A DNA stretch of 64,000 nucleotides from Candidatus Daviesbacteria bacterium (GTDB taxonomy: Bacteria > Patescibacteria > Microgenomatia > Daviesbacterales > UBA10151): positions 62,001-126,000 of the forward strand of contig JACOXI010000004.1 in the NCBI GenBank assembly GCA_016176335.1, read 5' to 3'. Both the position numbers and the translations under genes were made by a program. Below, one piece after another: positions 7,549-14,550 of this stretch (position 1 is the stretch's first letter; each line of letters opens with the position of its first letter). The notes beneath the pieces were generated by a model that did not search any database, was not told the origin of the DNA, and was given only the letters and a program-made list of their open reading frames with translations.

Positions 7549-8868
7549 TTTTTCAACTGCTGTATTAAATTTTCTTCCCCTATCAAATTCGTTCTGAAAT
7601 AAATTAAAAGAAGTGGCTGCAGGAGAGAAGAGAATAATATCACCGGATTTTACTTCTACTTTTACATCTTCAAGCAGCTTTTCCAGATCATTATATGGAC
7701 CATATATTTTGAGATTGCTTCTCCGCCTGCTGGCGGATCGCAATGACGAAAGGATAGAATCAGTGGAGTCACCTTCTAAGAAAAATACTTTTTTAACATT
7801 TTCATCTACAACCTTTGAAAACTCTTTATAATCCATCCCTTTGTTCATCCCGCCGCAGATTAAAATACAATTTGGAAAAGTTTTTATAGCTTGAATAGCT
7901 GCATCAGGAACTGTGGCTGTAGTATCGTTATAAATCTTAATTCCATTCCATTCTTTTATTAACTCCATTCTGAATAGTACTCCTTTAAATTTGGAGATGG
8001 TATCCAGAATCTGTTCCTTTGGGATATCAAATGTTTTACCCAAAGCTAACGTAGCTGCTATATTAGATTTATTATGTTTACCCATAAGGACCGGCTTAAA
8101 ATCTTCTGGCAAATCAGACACAGAATAAAAAATAATTTGCCCCTGAAACCCTTTTAAAAATTCAGGATTATTTAAAGAGGGATCGGCTTTATTTATAAAG
8201 ATAAAATCATCAGGAGTTTGATAAAGGCCAATTATTTTTTTTGAATAAATATACTCATCCATTGATTTGTAATAATTTAAATGATCAGGATATATATTTG
8301 TTATGATTGCCCACCTGGGGGAAACTTTATGTTGGTCAAATGCCTCAAGCTGAAAAGATGATATTTCCAATACAACCAGAGTTTTTTCGTCAACTTGATC
8401 AATTGTATCCAAAACACTTTTGCCGATATTGCCTGCCAAAACCGTATTTTTACCTCTAGCTTTCAAAACCTCATAAATTAGCGAAGCTGTTGTGGATTTT
8501 CCTTTTGTTCCTGTAACTCCAATAATTTGTTCTGGTTTAACATAATCTAGAAAAATTCCCATATCCTGCTCAACTCTTTTACCCAATTTTCTGGCATATT
8601 CAATAAAAGAATTTCCAGGTTTTACTGCCGGGTTTCTAATAATTGTATCTGCCCAGTCAAAATCCTTGTGTTTATGTCCACCTAAAGTATAGGTGATTTC
8701 CGGATAATTTTTAAGCTGATCAAGAGATGATTGTAAAATTTCTTCTTTCCTTAAATCAGTAACTTTAACTTGCGCACCTTGTTTGGCAAAAAATTGGGCG
8801 GATCCTACTCCTCCCTGGTTTAAGCCCAGCCCAAAAATAAGAACCTTAATATTTTTAAATTTATTCAT
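7537..8868 (-). CDS. murD: UDP-N-acetylmuramoylalanine--D-glutamate ligase (MurD)
   Basis: MurD adds D-Glu to UDP-MurNAc-L-Ala in peptidoglycan synthesis. The N-terminal Rossmann-like domain starts VLIFGLGLNQGGVGSAQFF, the P-loop is GVTGTKGKSTT (about 117-127), the Mur signature VLEISSFQLEAF follows, then TNIYPDHLNYY, and the C-terminal domain has NDTTATVPDAA. Length (443 aa) is normal. Residues about 374-388 (SLRSASRRRSN...) are encoded by a copy of the GTCATTGCGA...GCAATCTC repeat and lie in a loop of the C-terminal domain. The 5' neighbour is the histidine phosphatase gene, which overlaps by 8 bases. Confidence 0.93.
   Translation of the reverse strand: MNKFKNIKVLIFGLGLNQGGVGSAQFFAKQGAQVKVTDLRKEEILQSSLDQLKNYPEITYTLGGHKHKDFDWADTIIRNPAVKPGNSFIEYARKLGKRVEQDMGIFLDYVKPEQIIGVTGTKGKSTTASLIYEVLKARGKNTVLAGNIGKSVLDTIDQVDEKTLVVLEISSFQLEAFDQHKVSPRWAIITNIYPDHLNYYKSMDEYIYSKKIIGLYQTPDDFIFINKADPSLNNPEFLKGFQGQIIFYSVSDLPEDFKPVLMGKHNKSNIAATLALGKTFDIPKEQILDTISKFKGVLFRMELIKEWNGIKIYNDTTATVPDAAIQAIKTFPNCILICGGMNKGMDYKEFSKVVDENVKKVFFLEGDSTDSILSSLRSASRRRSNLKIYGPYNDLEKLLEDVKVEVKSGDIILFSPAATSFNLFQNEFDRGRKFNTAVEKLFR
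7707..7751 (-). repeat. GTCATTGCGA...GCAATCTC palindromic repeat inside murD
   Basis: On the minus strand this stretch reads GTCATTGCGATCC, a CCGCC/GGCGG hairpin, then AGAAGCAATCTC. It belongs to the same family as the copy at 27250-27319. It is in frame with murD and adds a Ser/Arg-rich peptide (RSASRRRSN). Confidence 0.7.
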
Positions 8869-9484
8869 TTGGATTTTTAATACCTTGTAATTCTTTAATA
8901 AAAAAATCTACCCCGTCTGATTCCAACTTAATATATGCTGAATTAGATACTGCGCCTACAAAATAAGTTTCTTCGGATAAGTGATTAAGCAACACCATCA
9001 TCATTCCTCCGTGGCTGACAATTAACACTGTCTTGCCTAAATATCGAGCAGCAACTTCCCTAAGAAAAGTAATAAATCTGCTGATTGCTTCTTCATCGGT
9101 TTCATATCCCCCGTAAGGTCTGTAACCAACTCTTTCTTTTTTGCTTAAATTTTCCCATATACGATGGAACTCTTGCATCATATGATATGGTGTACCATCT
9201 AATTTGCCGTAGCGTCTCTCCCGCAATAAATGAGTTGTTTCTATGGCCAGCTTCCGCTCCACTGCAATAATTTCAGCAGTTTTTTTGGCTCGAACTAAAT
9301 CGGAAGAGAAGATAGCATTAAACTTAACATCTTTCAAATCTTTGTTTAAAGCCTTTGCCTGTTGGATCCCTTTATTATTTAAAGGAATATTTGATTCTCC
9401 TTGAGTTTTACCTTCGGCATTCCAATCTGTTTCTCCGTGCCTAACTATATACAAAATACAATAATTTTGCTCCTTTTTTGCCAT
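8861..9484 (-). CDS. histidine phosphatase superfamily protein
   Basis: A phosphoglycerate mutase-like phosphatase. With the start at 9484 the protein has 207 aa and the phosphohistidine motif VRHGETDWN places the catalytic His at residue 16; the second His is in VSHGGMMMV. The family includes cofactor-dependent mutases, alpha-ribazole phosphatase and broad acid phosphatases, so the substrate is open. The ORF could extend to 9517, but 9484 is preferred because TATAAT lies 7 nt upstream of it on the minus strand and the shorter form begins next to the family motif. It overlaps murD by 8 bases and is divergent from murI. Confidence 0.85.
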   Translation of the reverse strand: MAKKEQNYCILYIVRHGETDWNAEGKTQGESNIPLNNKGIQQAKALNKDLKDVKFNAIFSSDLVRAKKTAEIIAVERKLAIETTHLLRERRYGKLDGTPYHMMQEFHRIWENLSKKERVGYRPYGGYETDEEAISRFITFLREVAARYLGKTVLIVSHGGMMMVLLNHLSEETYFVGAVSNSAYIKLESDGVDFFIKELQGIKNPNE

Positions 9485-9506
9485 GAATGGTATTATACAA
9501 TTCTCG
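9485..9506. promoter_or_regulatory. bidirectional promoter between phosphatase and murI
   Basis: The sequence TATTATACA works in both directions. The minus-strand TATAAT is 7 nt before the ATG at 9484, and the plus-strand TATTAT (9491-9496) is 10 nt before the murI ATG at 9507. Confidence 0.5.
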
Positions 9507-10310
9507 ATGAATAACAATCCAATCGGAGTATTTGATTCTGGAATCGGTGGGTTAACTGTTGCCAGAGAAATTGTGAAACAGTTGCCTCACGAGAGCATCA
9601 TCTACTTAGGTGATACTGCCAGAGTTCCTTATGGTACAAGATCAAAAGAGATTGTCATAAAGTTTGCTTTAGAGCTTGCCAACTTTCTCTTAAGGCGGAA
9701 AGTGAAATCTCTAGTAGTCGCCTGTAATACCATCTCCGCAGTGGCTTTGGATAAAATAAAAAATATTTCCCCTGTCCCAATTTTGGATGTAATCGCTCCT
9801 GCTGTTAAAAAGGGAGTAAGAGCAACAAAGAATAAAAGGATTGGAGTAATTGGGACTTCAGGTACAATTCAAAGTGGAGCTTATGCACTCCAGATTAAAA
9901 AGATCGATCCTAGGATTAAGGTTTTTTCTGTAAGTTGTCCCCTATTTGTACCTTTAGCAGAAGAAGGGTTACACAAACATCAAGCCACAAGATTAATTGC
10001 AAAGGATTATTTGGATGAATTGGTTCGCTTAAAGATAGATACTTTAATTTTGGGTTGTACACACTATCCTTTGCTCTATGACACGATTACAGAGATCTTA
10101 GGACCTAAGGTTACATTGATTGATTCAGCTCAACCAACAATCGAATCATTAAAAAAAGTTTTAGAAGAAAAAGGCTTAATATCAGAAAATAACAACCCAA
10201 CTTATGAATTTTATGTGACAGATGCTCCAGGAAGAGTTTATCAGGTAACAAGAAGGTTTTTTGGTAGTAAGCTTAAGGGAAAAATTAAAAAGGTCAGTTT
10301 GGGAGATTAA
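9507..10310 (+). CDS. murI: glutamate racemase
   Basis: MurI converts L-Glu to the D-Glu used by MurD. The N-terminus PIGVFDSGIGGLTVA contains the family Asp-Ser, the first catalytic Cys is in VVACNTISA and the second in LGCTHYPLL; both are present. The protein has 267 aa from the ATG at 9507. The longer frame from 9483 would overlap the phosphatase start and adds nothing conserved. The gene converges on murC with a 17-base overlap. Together with murD, murC and murF it makes this window rich in peptidoglycan precursor genes. Confidence 0.94.
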   Translation: MNNNPIGVFDSGIGGLTVAREIVKQLPHESIIYLGDTARVPYGTRSKEIVIKFALELANFLLRRKVKSLVVACNTISAVALDKIKNISPVPILDVIAPAVKKGVRATKNKRIGVIGTSGTIQSGAYALQIKKIDPRIKVFSVSCPLFVPLAEEGLHKHQATRLIAKDYLDELVRLKIDTLILGCTHYPLLYDTITEILGPKVTLIDSAQPTIESLKKVLEEKGLISENNNPTYEFYVTDAPGRVYQVTRRFFGSKLKGKIKKVSLGD

Positions 10311-11580
10311 CTAATTCTTTTGCCAGTTTATCTGTATCTCCTGCGCTCATGAAAAAGACTATATCATCTCTTTTTATCTCTGGTTTTAGTTTTTCTAAAG
10401 TTTCAGCTGGACTACCAATATATAAGACATTATCTTTACCCACTGCTTCTACCAACTTTGGACTGCTTGTCAGTCCCGTATCCACTTCTCTTGAGGGATA
10501 AATATCCATGATAAATATTTTATCAACTGAAATTTGGCGAAAAACTTTGACAAAATCACCAAAAAGATACTTGGTTCTACTAAACATGTGCGGTTGGTAG
10601 ACCAAAAGAATTCTGCTTTTAGGAAATTTCTCTCTTGCAGCTTCCATGGTGGCTTTAATTTCCGTAGGATGATGGCCAAAATCAGAATAAACTTTTGCCC
10701 TGTTAAATTGTCCAATATATTCAAATCTTCTGCCAACTCCATTGTAGCTTGCCAAACTCTTTTTGATAATTTTGGGATCAAGACCCAAAGCCAGTCCCAC
10801 TTGTAATGCCAGTGAAGCATTGGCAACATTAAACTCCCCTGGTATTTTGAGTGTAAATTTAATTAGTCTTGGATTTGGTTTATCAAAAACTTTTTTTGAT
10901 TGACTCTCAAACTTGGCAAAACTTTTCTTGACTGCTTCAAAATTTTTAAAATATTCCGGATGATCCATTTCAATATTAGTAACAACTGCTATATCTGGTT
11001 TTAAATGTAAAAAATTGTCATTAAACTCATCCGCTTCCACCACAAAGTATCTTTCGACTCTCCCTCGACTTCGCTCGGGATCGCTCAGGACAGGTTTACC
11101 CTTGTCCACTCTGTAGTTTGTTTTCCACCATGGCACAATTGCCCCAAGTTCAACAGTAGGATCCAATCCTGCATCCTCCAAAATCTTGGCAATCATGGCA
11201 CAGGTGGTGGTTTTGCCGTGAGTTCCTGCTACAGCAATGACAAACTTACCCTTTGTCAAATATTCCCCCAAAAACTGCTGCCAGGTTAGAATGGGAATGC
11301 CCAATTTTTCCGCTTCCATCAGTTCCGGGTTATCTGGATCAAGTGAGGTAATAGCTGGAGTAATAGCTAAAATATCTACCCCGATTAAATCGGGGTCTAC
11401 CTTCCCACTCGTCAAGTGGGAAGCTGAATGGCCTGTTAAAAGTTGGGAGTTTTTAAATTGGGTGGTAAATTCATTGTGAGGCTCAAGATCGCAGCCTGTG
11501 ACCACATATCCACAATCTTGGGCAATGGCTGCTGCCGCTGATGCCCCACTCCCCCCTATTCCCAAAAAATGTATCCTCAT
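10294..11580 (-). CDS. murC: UDP-N-acetylmuramate--L-alanine ligase (MurC)
   Basis: MurC adds the first amino acid, L-Ala, to UDP-MurNAc. The Rossmann motif HFLGIGGSGASA is at the N-terminus, the P-loop is AVAGTHGKTTT (about 115-125), and FVVEADEF, TNIEMDHPEYF, GVGRRFEYIG and DFGHHPTEI follow in order. Two repeat-derived insertions are visible. Residues about 53-69 (SHLTSGKVDPDLIGVDI) come from the TTCCCAC/GTGGGAA REP pair. Residues about 163-177 (SDPERSRGRVER) come from the TTCGACTTCGCTC family and lie just before the conserved YFVVEADEF. The start at 11580 or 11583 overlaps the gyrB stop as ATGA, so translation is probably coupled. Confidence 0.93.
   Translation of the reverse strand: MRIHFLGIGGSGASAAAAIAQDCGYVVTGCDLEPHNEFTTQFKNSQLLTGHSASHLTSGKVDPDLIGVDILAITPAITSLDPDNPELMEAEKLGIPILTWQQFLGEYLTKGKFVIAVAGTHGKTTTCAMIAKILEDAGLDPTVELGAIVPWWKTNYRVDKGKPVLSDPERSRGRVERYFVVEADEFNDNFLHLKPDIAVVTNIEMDHPEYFKNFEAVKKSFAKFESQSKKVFDKPNPRLIKFTLKIPGEFNVANASLALQVGLALGLDPKIIKKSLASYNGVGRRFEYIGQFNRAKVYSDFGHHPTEIKATMEAAREKFPKSRILLVYQPHMFSRTKYLFGDFVKVFRQISVDKIFIMDIYPSREVDTGLTSSPKLVEAVGKDNVLYIGSPAETLEKLKPEIKRDDIVFFMSAGDTDKLAKELVNLPN
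11051..11094 (-). repeat. TTCGACTTCGCTC-family repeat inside murC
   Basis: The plus strand reads CTTTCGACTCTCCCTCGACT then TCGCTCGGGATCGCTCAGGA. On the murC strand it encodes LSDPERSRGRVER, in frame, directly before a core motif. Related copies are at 2206-2262, 13668-13716 and 51329-51372. Confidence 0.75.
11376..11424 (-). repeat. double REP-like hairpin inside murC
   Basis: On the minus strand: GCTTCCCACTTGACGAGTGG GAAGGTAGA, then a second hairpin CCCCGATT-T-AATCGGGG followed by TAGA. The first hairpin and its GGTAG tail match the repeats around the transposase gene at 41591-41620, 42074-42102 and 42289-42314. It is in frame with murC. Confidence 0.8.
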
Positions 11581-13601
11581 CATATGTCCAAAGTGGCCAT
11601 CTTCGCATGGGTTTGGATAAAGCGTTTTCTGGGCGGGACTTCATCCCCCATTAGCATGGTGAAAACCTCATCAGCTGCTACCGCATCCTCAACAGTGACC
11701 TGTTTTAATACTCTGTTTTCCGGATTCATGGTGGTTTCCCATAGCTGTTCAGGGTTCATTTCTCCCAAACCTTTGTATCTTGAGATGATAATTCCAGGTG
11801 TCTTTGTCATTCTGGCTTGTCCAGAATCTTCTTCATTTGATTCTGGTGTCGCTTCGCTCCCCAGAATGACAGGTTTAGTACTGCTAATTCTTTTAAGAAT
11901 TTCATTTTTCTCCGAATCAGAGTAGGCATAGTAGATATCTTTACCTTTTTGGATTTTATATAAAGGAGGCTGGGCAATATACATATAGCCTTTATTTATC
12001 ACTTCCGGCAGGTATCGAAAGAAAAATGTCAAAAGTAAAGTCCTGATGTGTTCTCCGTCCACATCCGCATCAGTCATAATAATAATCCTGTGATAGCGGG
12101 TCCTGGCATAATCCACTGTATCTCCTATTCCGGTGCCCAGGGCAATCACCAAAGCCTTAATTTCTTCAAATTCTAAAATTTTATCCAAACGAGCTCTTTC
12201 AGTATTTAGAATTTTACCTCTCAAAGGCAGTATAGCCTGGAATTTTCTGTCTCTGCCTTGTTTGGCAGATCCACCTGCCGAGTCACCCTCTACTATATAT
12301 AATTCACATCCGGCAGGATCTCTTTCCTGACAATCTGCCAATTTTCCCGGCAAAGTCATGCCTTCCAAGGCGCCTTTTCTAATGACTGCATCTTTGGCAG
12401 CCCTGGCAGCAGCCCTTGCTCTTTGGGCCAGTAATACTTTTGCCATGATAGATCGGGCCTCGGTAGGGTTTTCTTCAAAAAAAGTATCCATCCCTTCTTT
12501 GACAACTTGGGTGACGATTGGCCCCACCTCCGCATTACCCAATTTTTCCTTTGTTTGGGATTCAAATTGAATTTTGTCTGAATCCATCTTGATGGAGATG
12601 ACAGCAGTTAATCCTTCTTTAACATCCTCACCTGTTAAATTTTCATCTTTTTCCTTCAAAGCCTCAATTTTTCTGGCATAATCATTAATAGCTCTTGTCA
12701 GGGCAATTCGAAAGCCTGTCAGGTGAGTTCCGCCTTCTGTGGTAGGTACAACATTGGCAAAACTTTCTACATTCTCGTTAAATCCGTCGTTATATTGAAT
12801 AGCTGCCTCCACATCTATTCCCTCGACTATTCTTCGGATTAAAATAGGTTCGGGATGGACCAGAGCTTTATTCTTGTTAAGATGCTTTATTAAAGTGGCA
12901 AGACCGGACTGGAAATAGAAATGTCTTTGCTCACCGGTTCTTTCATCTAAGACATGAAAGAAAATGCCTGCCACAAGGTAAGCAACCTGTTTTATTTGCT
13001 TTTCCAGTCTGTCAAAATCCGGCTGTATAACCGAGAATACGGTATTATCCGCCAAAAATGTGATTTTTGTACCGCTTTTTGCCATCCATTCGAAGCTTGT
13101 TTTGAAAGGTAAATCGGAATTTTTGGGGATTTGACTGACCTTGGATTTGGCTTTGCCCCGTTTGTACTCTTGAAAATACTCTTTTCCTTCTCTTCTTACC
13201 TCTGCCCTAACATAGCTTGATAAGGCATTGACTGCCGATACCCCGACTCCATGTAAGCCTGTGGAAACCTTGTATCCGCCTGCTCCAAATTTGCCTCCTG
13301 CATGCAAAGTGGTCATAATTACCTCCAAGGCAGATTTTCCCACTTTAGGGTGGATTTCTACAGGAATGCCTCTGCCGTCATCTGCCACAGTGACAAAGTC
13401 TGCTTCGTGTAAAATAACCCAGATATTTTTGGCAAAACCTGCCAAAGCTTCATCTATGGAGTTATCAACAACCTCTTTAATTAGATGATGAAGTCCTCGA
13501 AGGTCTGTTGAGCCGATATACATGCCAGGGCGTTTTCTGACAGGCTCTAAACCTTCCAAAACTTGTATTTGTTCCGCGGAATACTTTGTAGATGCTGACA
13601 T
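11580..13601 (-). CDS. gyrB: DNA gyrase subunit B
   Basis: A type IIA topoisomerase ATPase subunit of 673 aa. The GHKL ATPase domain has EVVDNSIDEALAG, DDGRGIPVE and the lid GLHGVGVSAVNAL; the transducer follows; the Toprim domain has EGDSAGGSA and DADVDGEHIRT; the C-terminal tail GLGEMNPEQLWETTMNP is typical of GyrB. The length is that of the short gyrases without the Gram-negative insertion. Residues about 578-599 (within PVILGSEATPESNEEDSGQA) are encoded by a 65-nt palindromic repeat that sits just before the conserved ISRYKGLGEMNP. The stop TGA overlaps the murC ATG. A hairpin with a T-run lies directly before its ATG. Confidence 0.93.
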   Translation of the reverse strand: MSASTKYSAEQIQVLEGLEPVRKRPGMYIGSTDLRGLHHLIKEVVDNSIDEALAGFAKNIWVILHEADFVTVADDGRGIPVEIHPKVGKSALEVIMTTLHAGGKFGAGGYKVSTGLHGVGVSAVNALSSYVRAEVRREGKEYFQEYKRGKAKSKVSQIPKNSDLPFKTSFEWMAKSGTKITFLADNTVFSVIQPDFDRLEKQIKQVAYLVAGIFFHVLDERTGEQRHFYFQSGLATLIKHLNKNKALVHPEPILIRRIVEGIDVEAAIQYNDGFNENVESFANVVPTTEGGTHLTGFRIALTRAINDYARKIEALKEKDENLTGEDVKEGLTAVISIKMDSDKIQFESQTKEKLGNAEVGPIVTQVVKEGMDTFFEENPTEARSIMAKVLLAQRARAAARAAKDAVIRKGALEGMTLPGKLADCQERDPAGCELYIVEGDSAGGSAKQGRDRKFQAILPLRGKILNTERARLDKILEFEEIKALVIALGTGIGDTVDYARTRYHRIIIMTDADVDGEHIRTLLLTFFFRYLPEVINKGYMYIAQPPLYKIQKGKDIYYAYSDSEKNEILKRISSTKPVILGSEATPESNEEDSGQARMTKTPGIIISRYKGLGEMNPEQLWETTMNPENRVLKQVTVEDAVAADEVFTMLMGDEVPPRKRFIQTHAKMATLDI
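11806..11870 (-). repeat. 65-nt inverted-repeat element inside gyrB
   Basis: The element starts GTCATTCTGG and ends with its exact reverse complement CCAGAATGAC, with a second nested pair (CCAGAATC/GATTCTGG) and CGCTTCGCTC inside. It is in frame with gyrB and codes for an acidic, polar peptide in the Toprim to C-tail linker. Confidence 0.8.
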
Positions 13602-13605
13602 ATAA

Positions 13606-13624
13606 AAAAGCCCTAAGGCTTAAG
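13606..13624 (-). terminator. hairpin with T-run before gyrB
   Basis: The minus strand reads AAGCC-TTAG-GGCTT followed by TTTT, directly before the gyrB ATG at 13601. It could terminate transcripts from the delta-prime gene or act as a gyrB leader attenuator. A TATACT box just upstream on the minus strand would place the gyrB transcription start inside or before the hairpin. Confidence 0.4.
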
Positions 13625-13667
13625 TATAGTTTACTACAAAATAATCTCAAATGTTAGATCTTAAATG

Positions 13668-13819
13668 TCAATCCTTCGATTACACTCAGGATGATACTGA
13701 GCGAAGTCGAAGTATCAAAACTACAACTTTTAACTGCCTTCGGCAGAACAAATCTAAAATCTACTAAAAAGTTTTAAGATTTACGATATAGATTTGCGTT
13801 TTGCGATTTGAGTTTTGAG
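13668..13819. repeat. intergenic repeat cluster between gyrB and the delta-prime gene
   Basis: Three repeat kinds are stacked here. At 13668-13716 a CTTCGATTACACTCAG...CTGAGCGAAGTCGAAG palindrome belongs to the TTCGACTTCGCTC family. At 13734-13746 there is a short CTGCC-TTC-GGCAG hairpin. From 13750 on come AATCTAAAATC, GATTTACGAT, GATTTGCG and TTGCGATTTGAG words like those at 44316-44424. No ORF is visible in this gap. Confidence 0.7.
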
Positions 13820-14461
13820 TTATCTTGCCTTTGGCATTTTTAGCATTAAATATTCCAAAATTGCCCTAATGTTGACATTTTGTGCGGCCCATTTTTCAGC
13901 TTCTATAAGTTCTTTTAAAAAGTTTAATTCTTCACCTTTCAGGTGGGATCGTAGATTTTGGTGGAAGTACTGGATTAGAAAATGTAGAAACTCCTCCCTG
14001 TTTTTTAATTTCTCAATATATTCAAATCTCTCTTCCATGCTTGCAGCCAGCAGCTTTTCTACTTTCTCCATGTTATCTACGTCCGGTGTGTCAGGTTGGT
14101 CCTGGAGGTTGATTATTTGACAACGAGATACCACAGTTGGTAAAAGCTTGGCATCTGAATCTGCCCCTAAAATAAATAGAGCATCCTTTGGTAATTCCTC
14201 AATGGTTTTCAAAAGGGCGTTTTGGGCCTCAATTGTTAAATTTGTAGCGTCTGCCAAAACAACCGATCTTCCTTTCGATTGATATGGTTTTAGAGAAAAG
14301 TGTCCCTTGATGGCTCTTGCTTGTTCTATCCCTAGTTTGGAGCTTTCCTGAAAATACAAAAGATCAGGATGGGGGTTTTTAAATCCTTCTTCCCCCAAAA
14401 TTTCCTTTATAAACTTCTGCCGTTCACTTGAGTTGGAAGATATCAAAAGCCTGGCAATCAC
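13820..14461 (-). CDS. DNA polymerase III delta-prime/DnaX-like clamp-loader subunit
   Basis: A 213-aa AAA-type clamp-loader protein. The block KPYQSKGRSVVLADATNLTIEAQNALLKTIEELPKDALFILG matches sensor and SRC regions of HolB and DnaX, with VVSRCQIINL as the SRC arginine motif. The N-terminus (ARLLISSNSSERQKFIKEIL) has no P-loop, so it is probably the non-hydrolysing delta-prime type, shortened compared with the usual 300 or more residues. The start codon is GTG at 14461. It is divergent from pilB and upstream of gyrB on the same strand. Confidence 0.78.
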   Translation of the reverse strand: MIARLLISSNSSERQKFIKEILGEEGFKNPHPDLLYFQESSKLGIEQARAIKGHFSLKPYQSKGRSVVLADATNLTIEAQNALLKTIEELPKDALFILGADSDAKLLPTVVSRCQIINLQDQPDTPDVDNMEKVEKLLAASMEERFEYIEKLKNREEFLHFLIQYFHQNLRSHLKGEELNFLKELIEAEKWAAQNVNIRAILEYLMLKMPKAR

Positions 14462-14480
14462 AAGTTACCAGTTTACACGA

Positions 14481-14510
14481 TTGACACAATTTGATCAATC
14501 TGAACATAAT
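14481..14510 (+). promoter_or_regulatory. predicted pilB promoter
   Basis: TTGACA (14481-14486), an 18-nt spacer and CATAAT (14505-14510) precede pilB. The predicted start near 14517 leaves a leader of about 34 nt holding an ACCGT-AG-ACGGT palindrome. It would drive the pilus locus. Confidence 0.5.
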
Positions 14511-14550
14511 AGGTATATACCCCTACCGTAGACGGTTCGGGCTACTGCTT

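Noticed and set aside
10470..10829. 119-codon minus-strand ORF inside murC
   Set aside because: It is a different-frame shadow of the murC coding sequence, with no motifs.
14491..14550. TTG-initiated extension of pilB
   Set aside because: It overlaps the promoter spacer and leader; the family sequence begins at ATG 14551.
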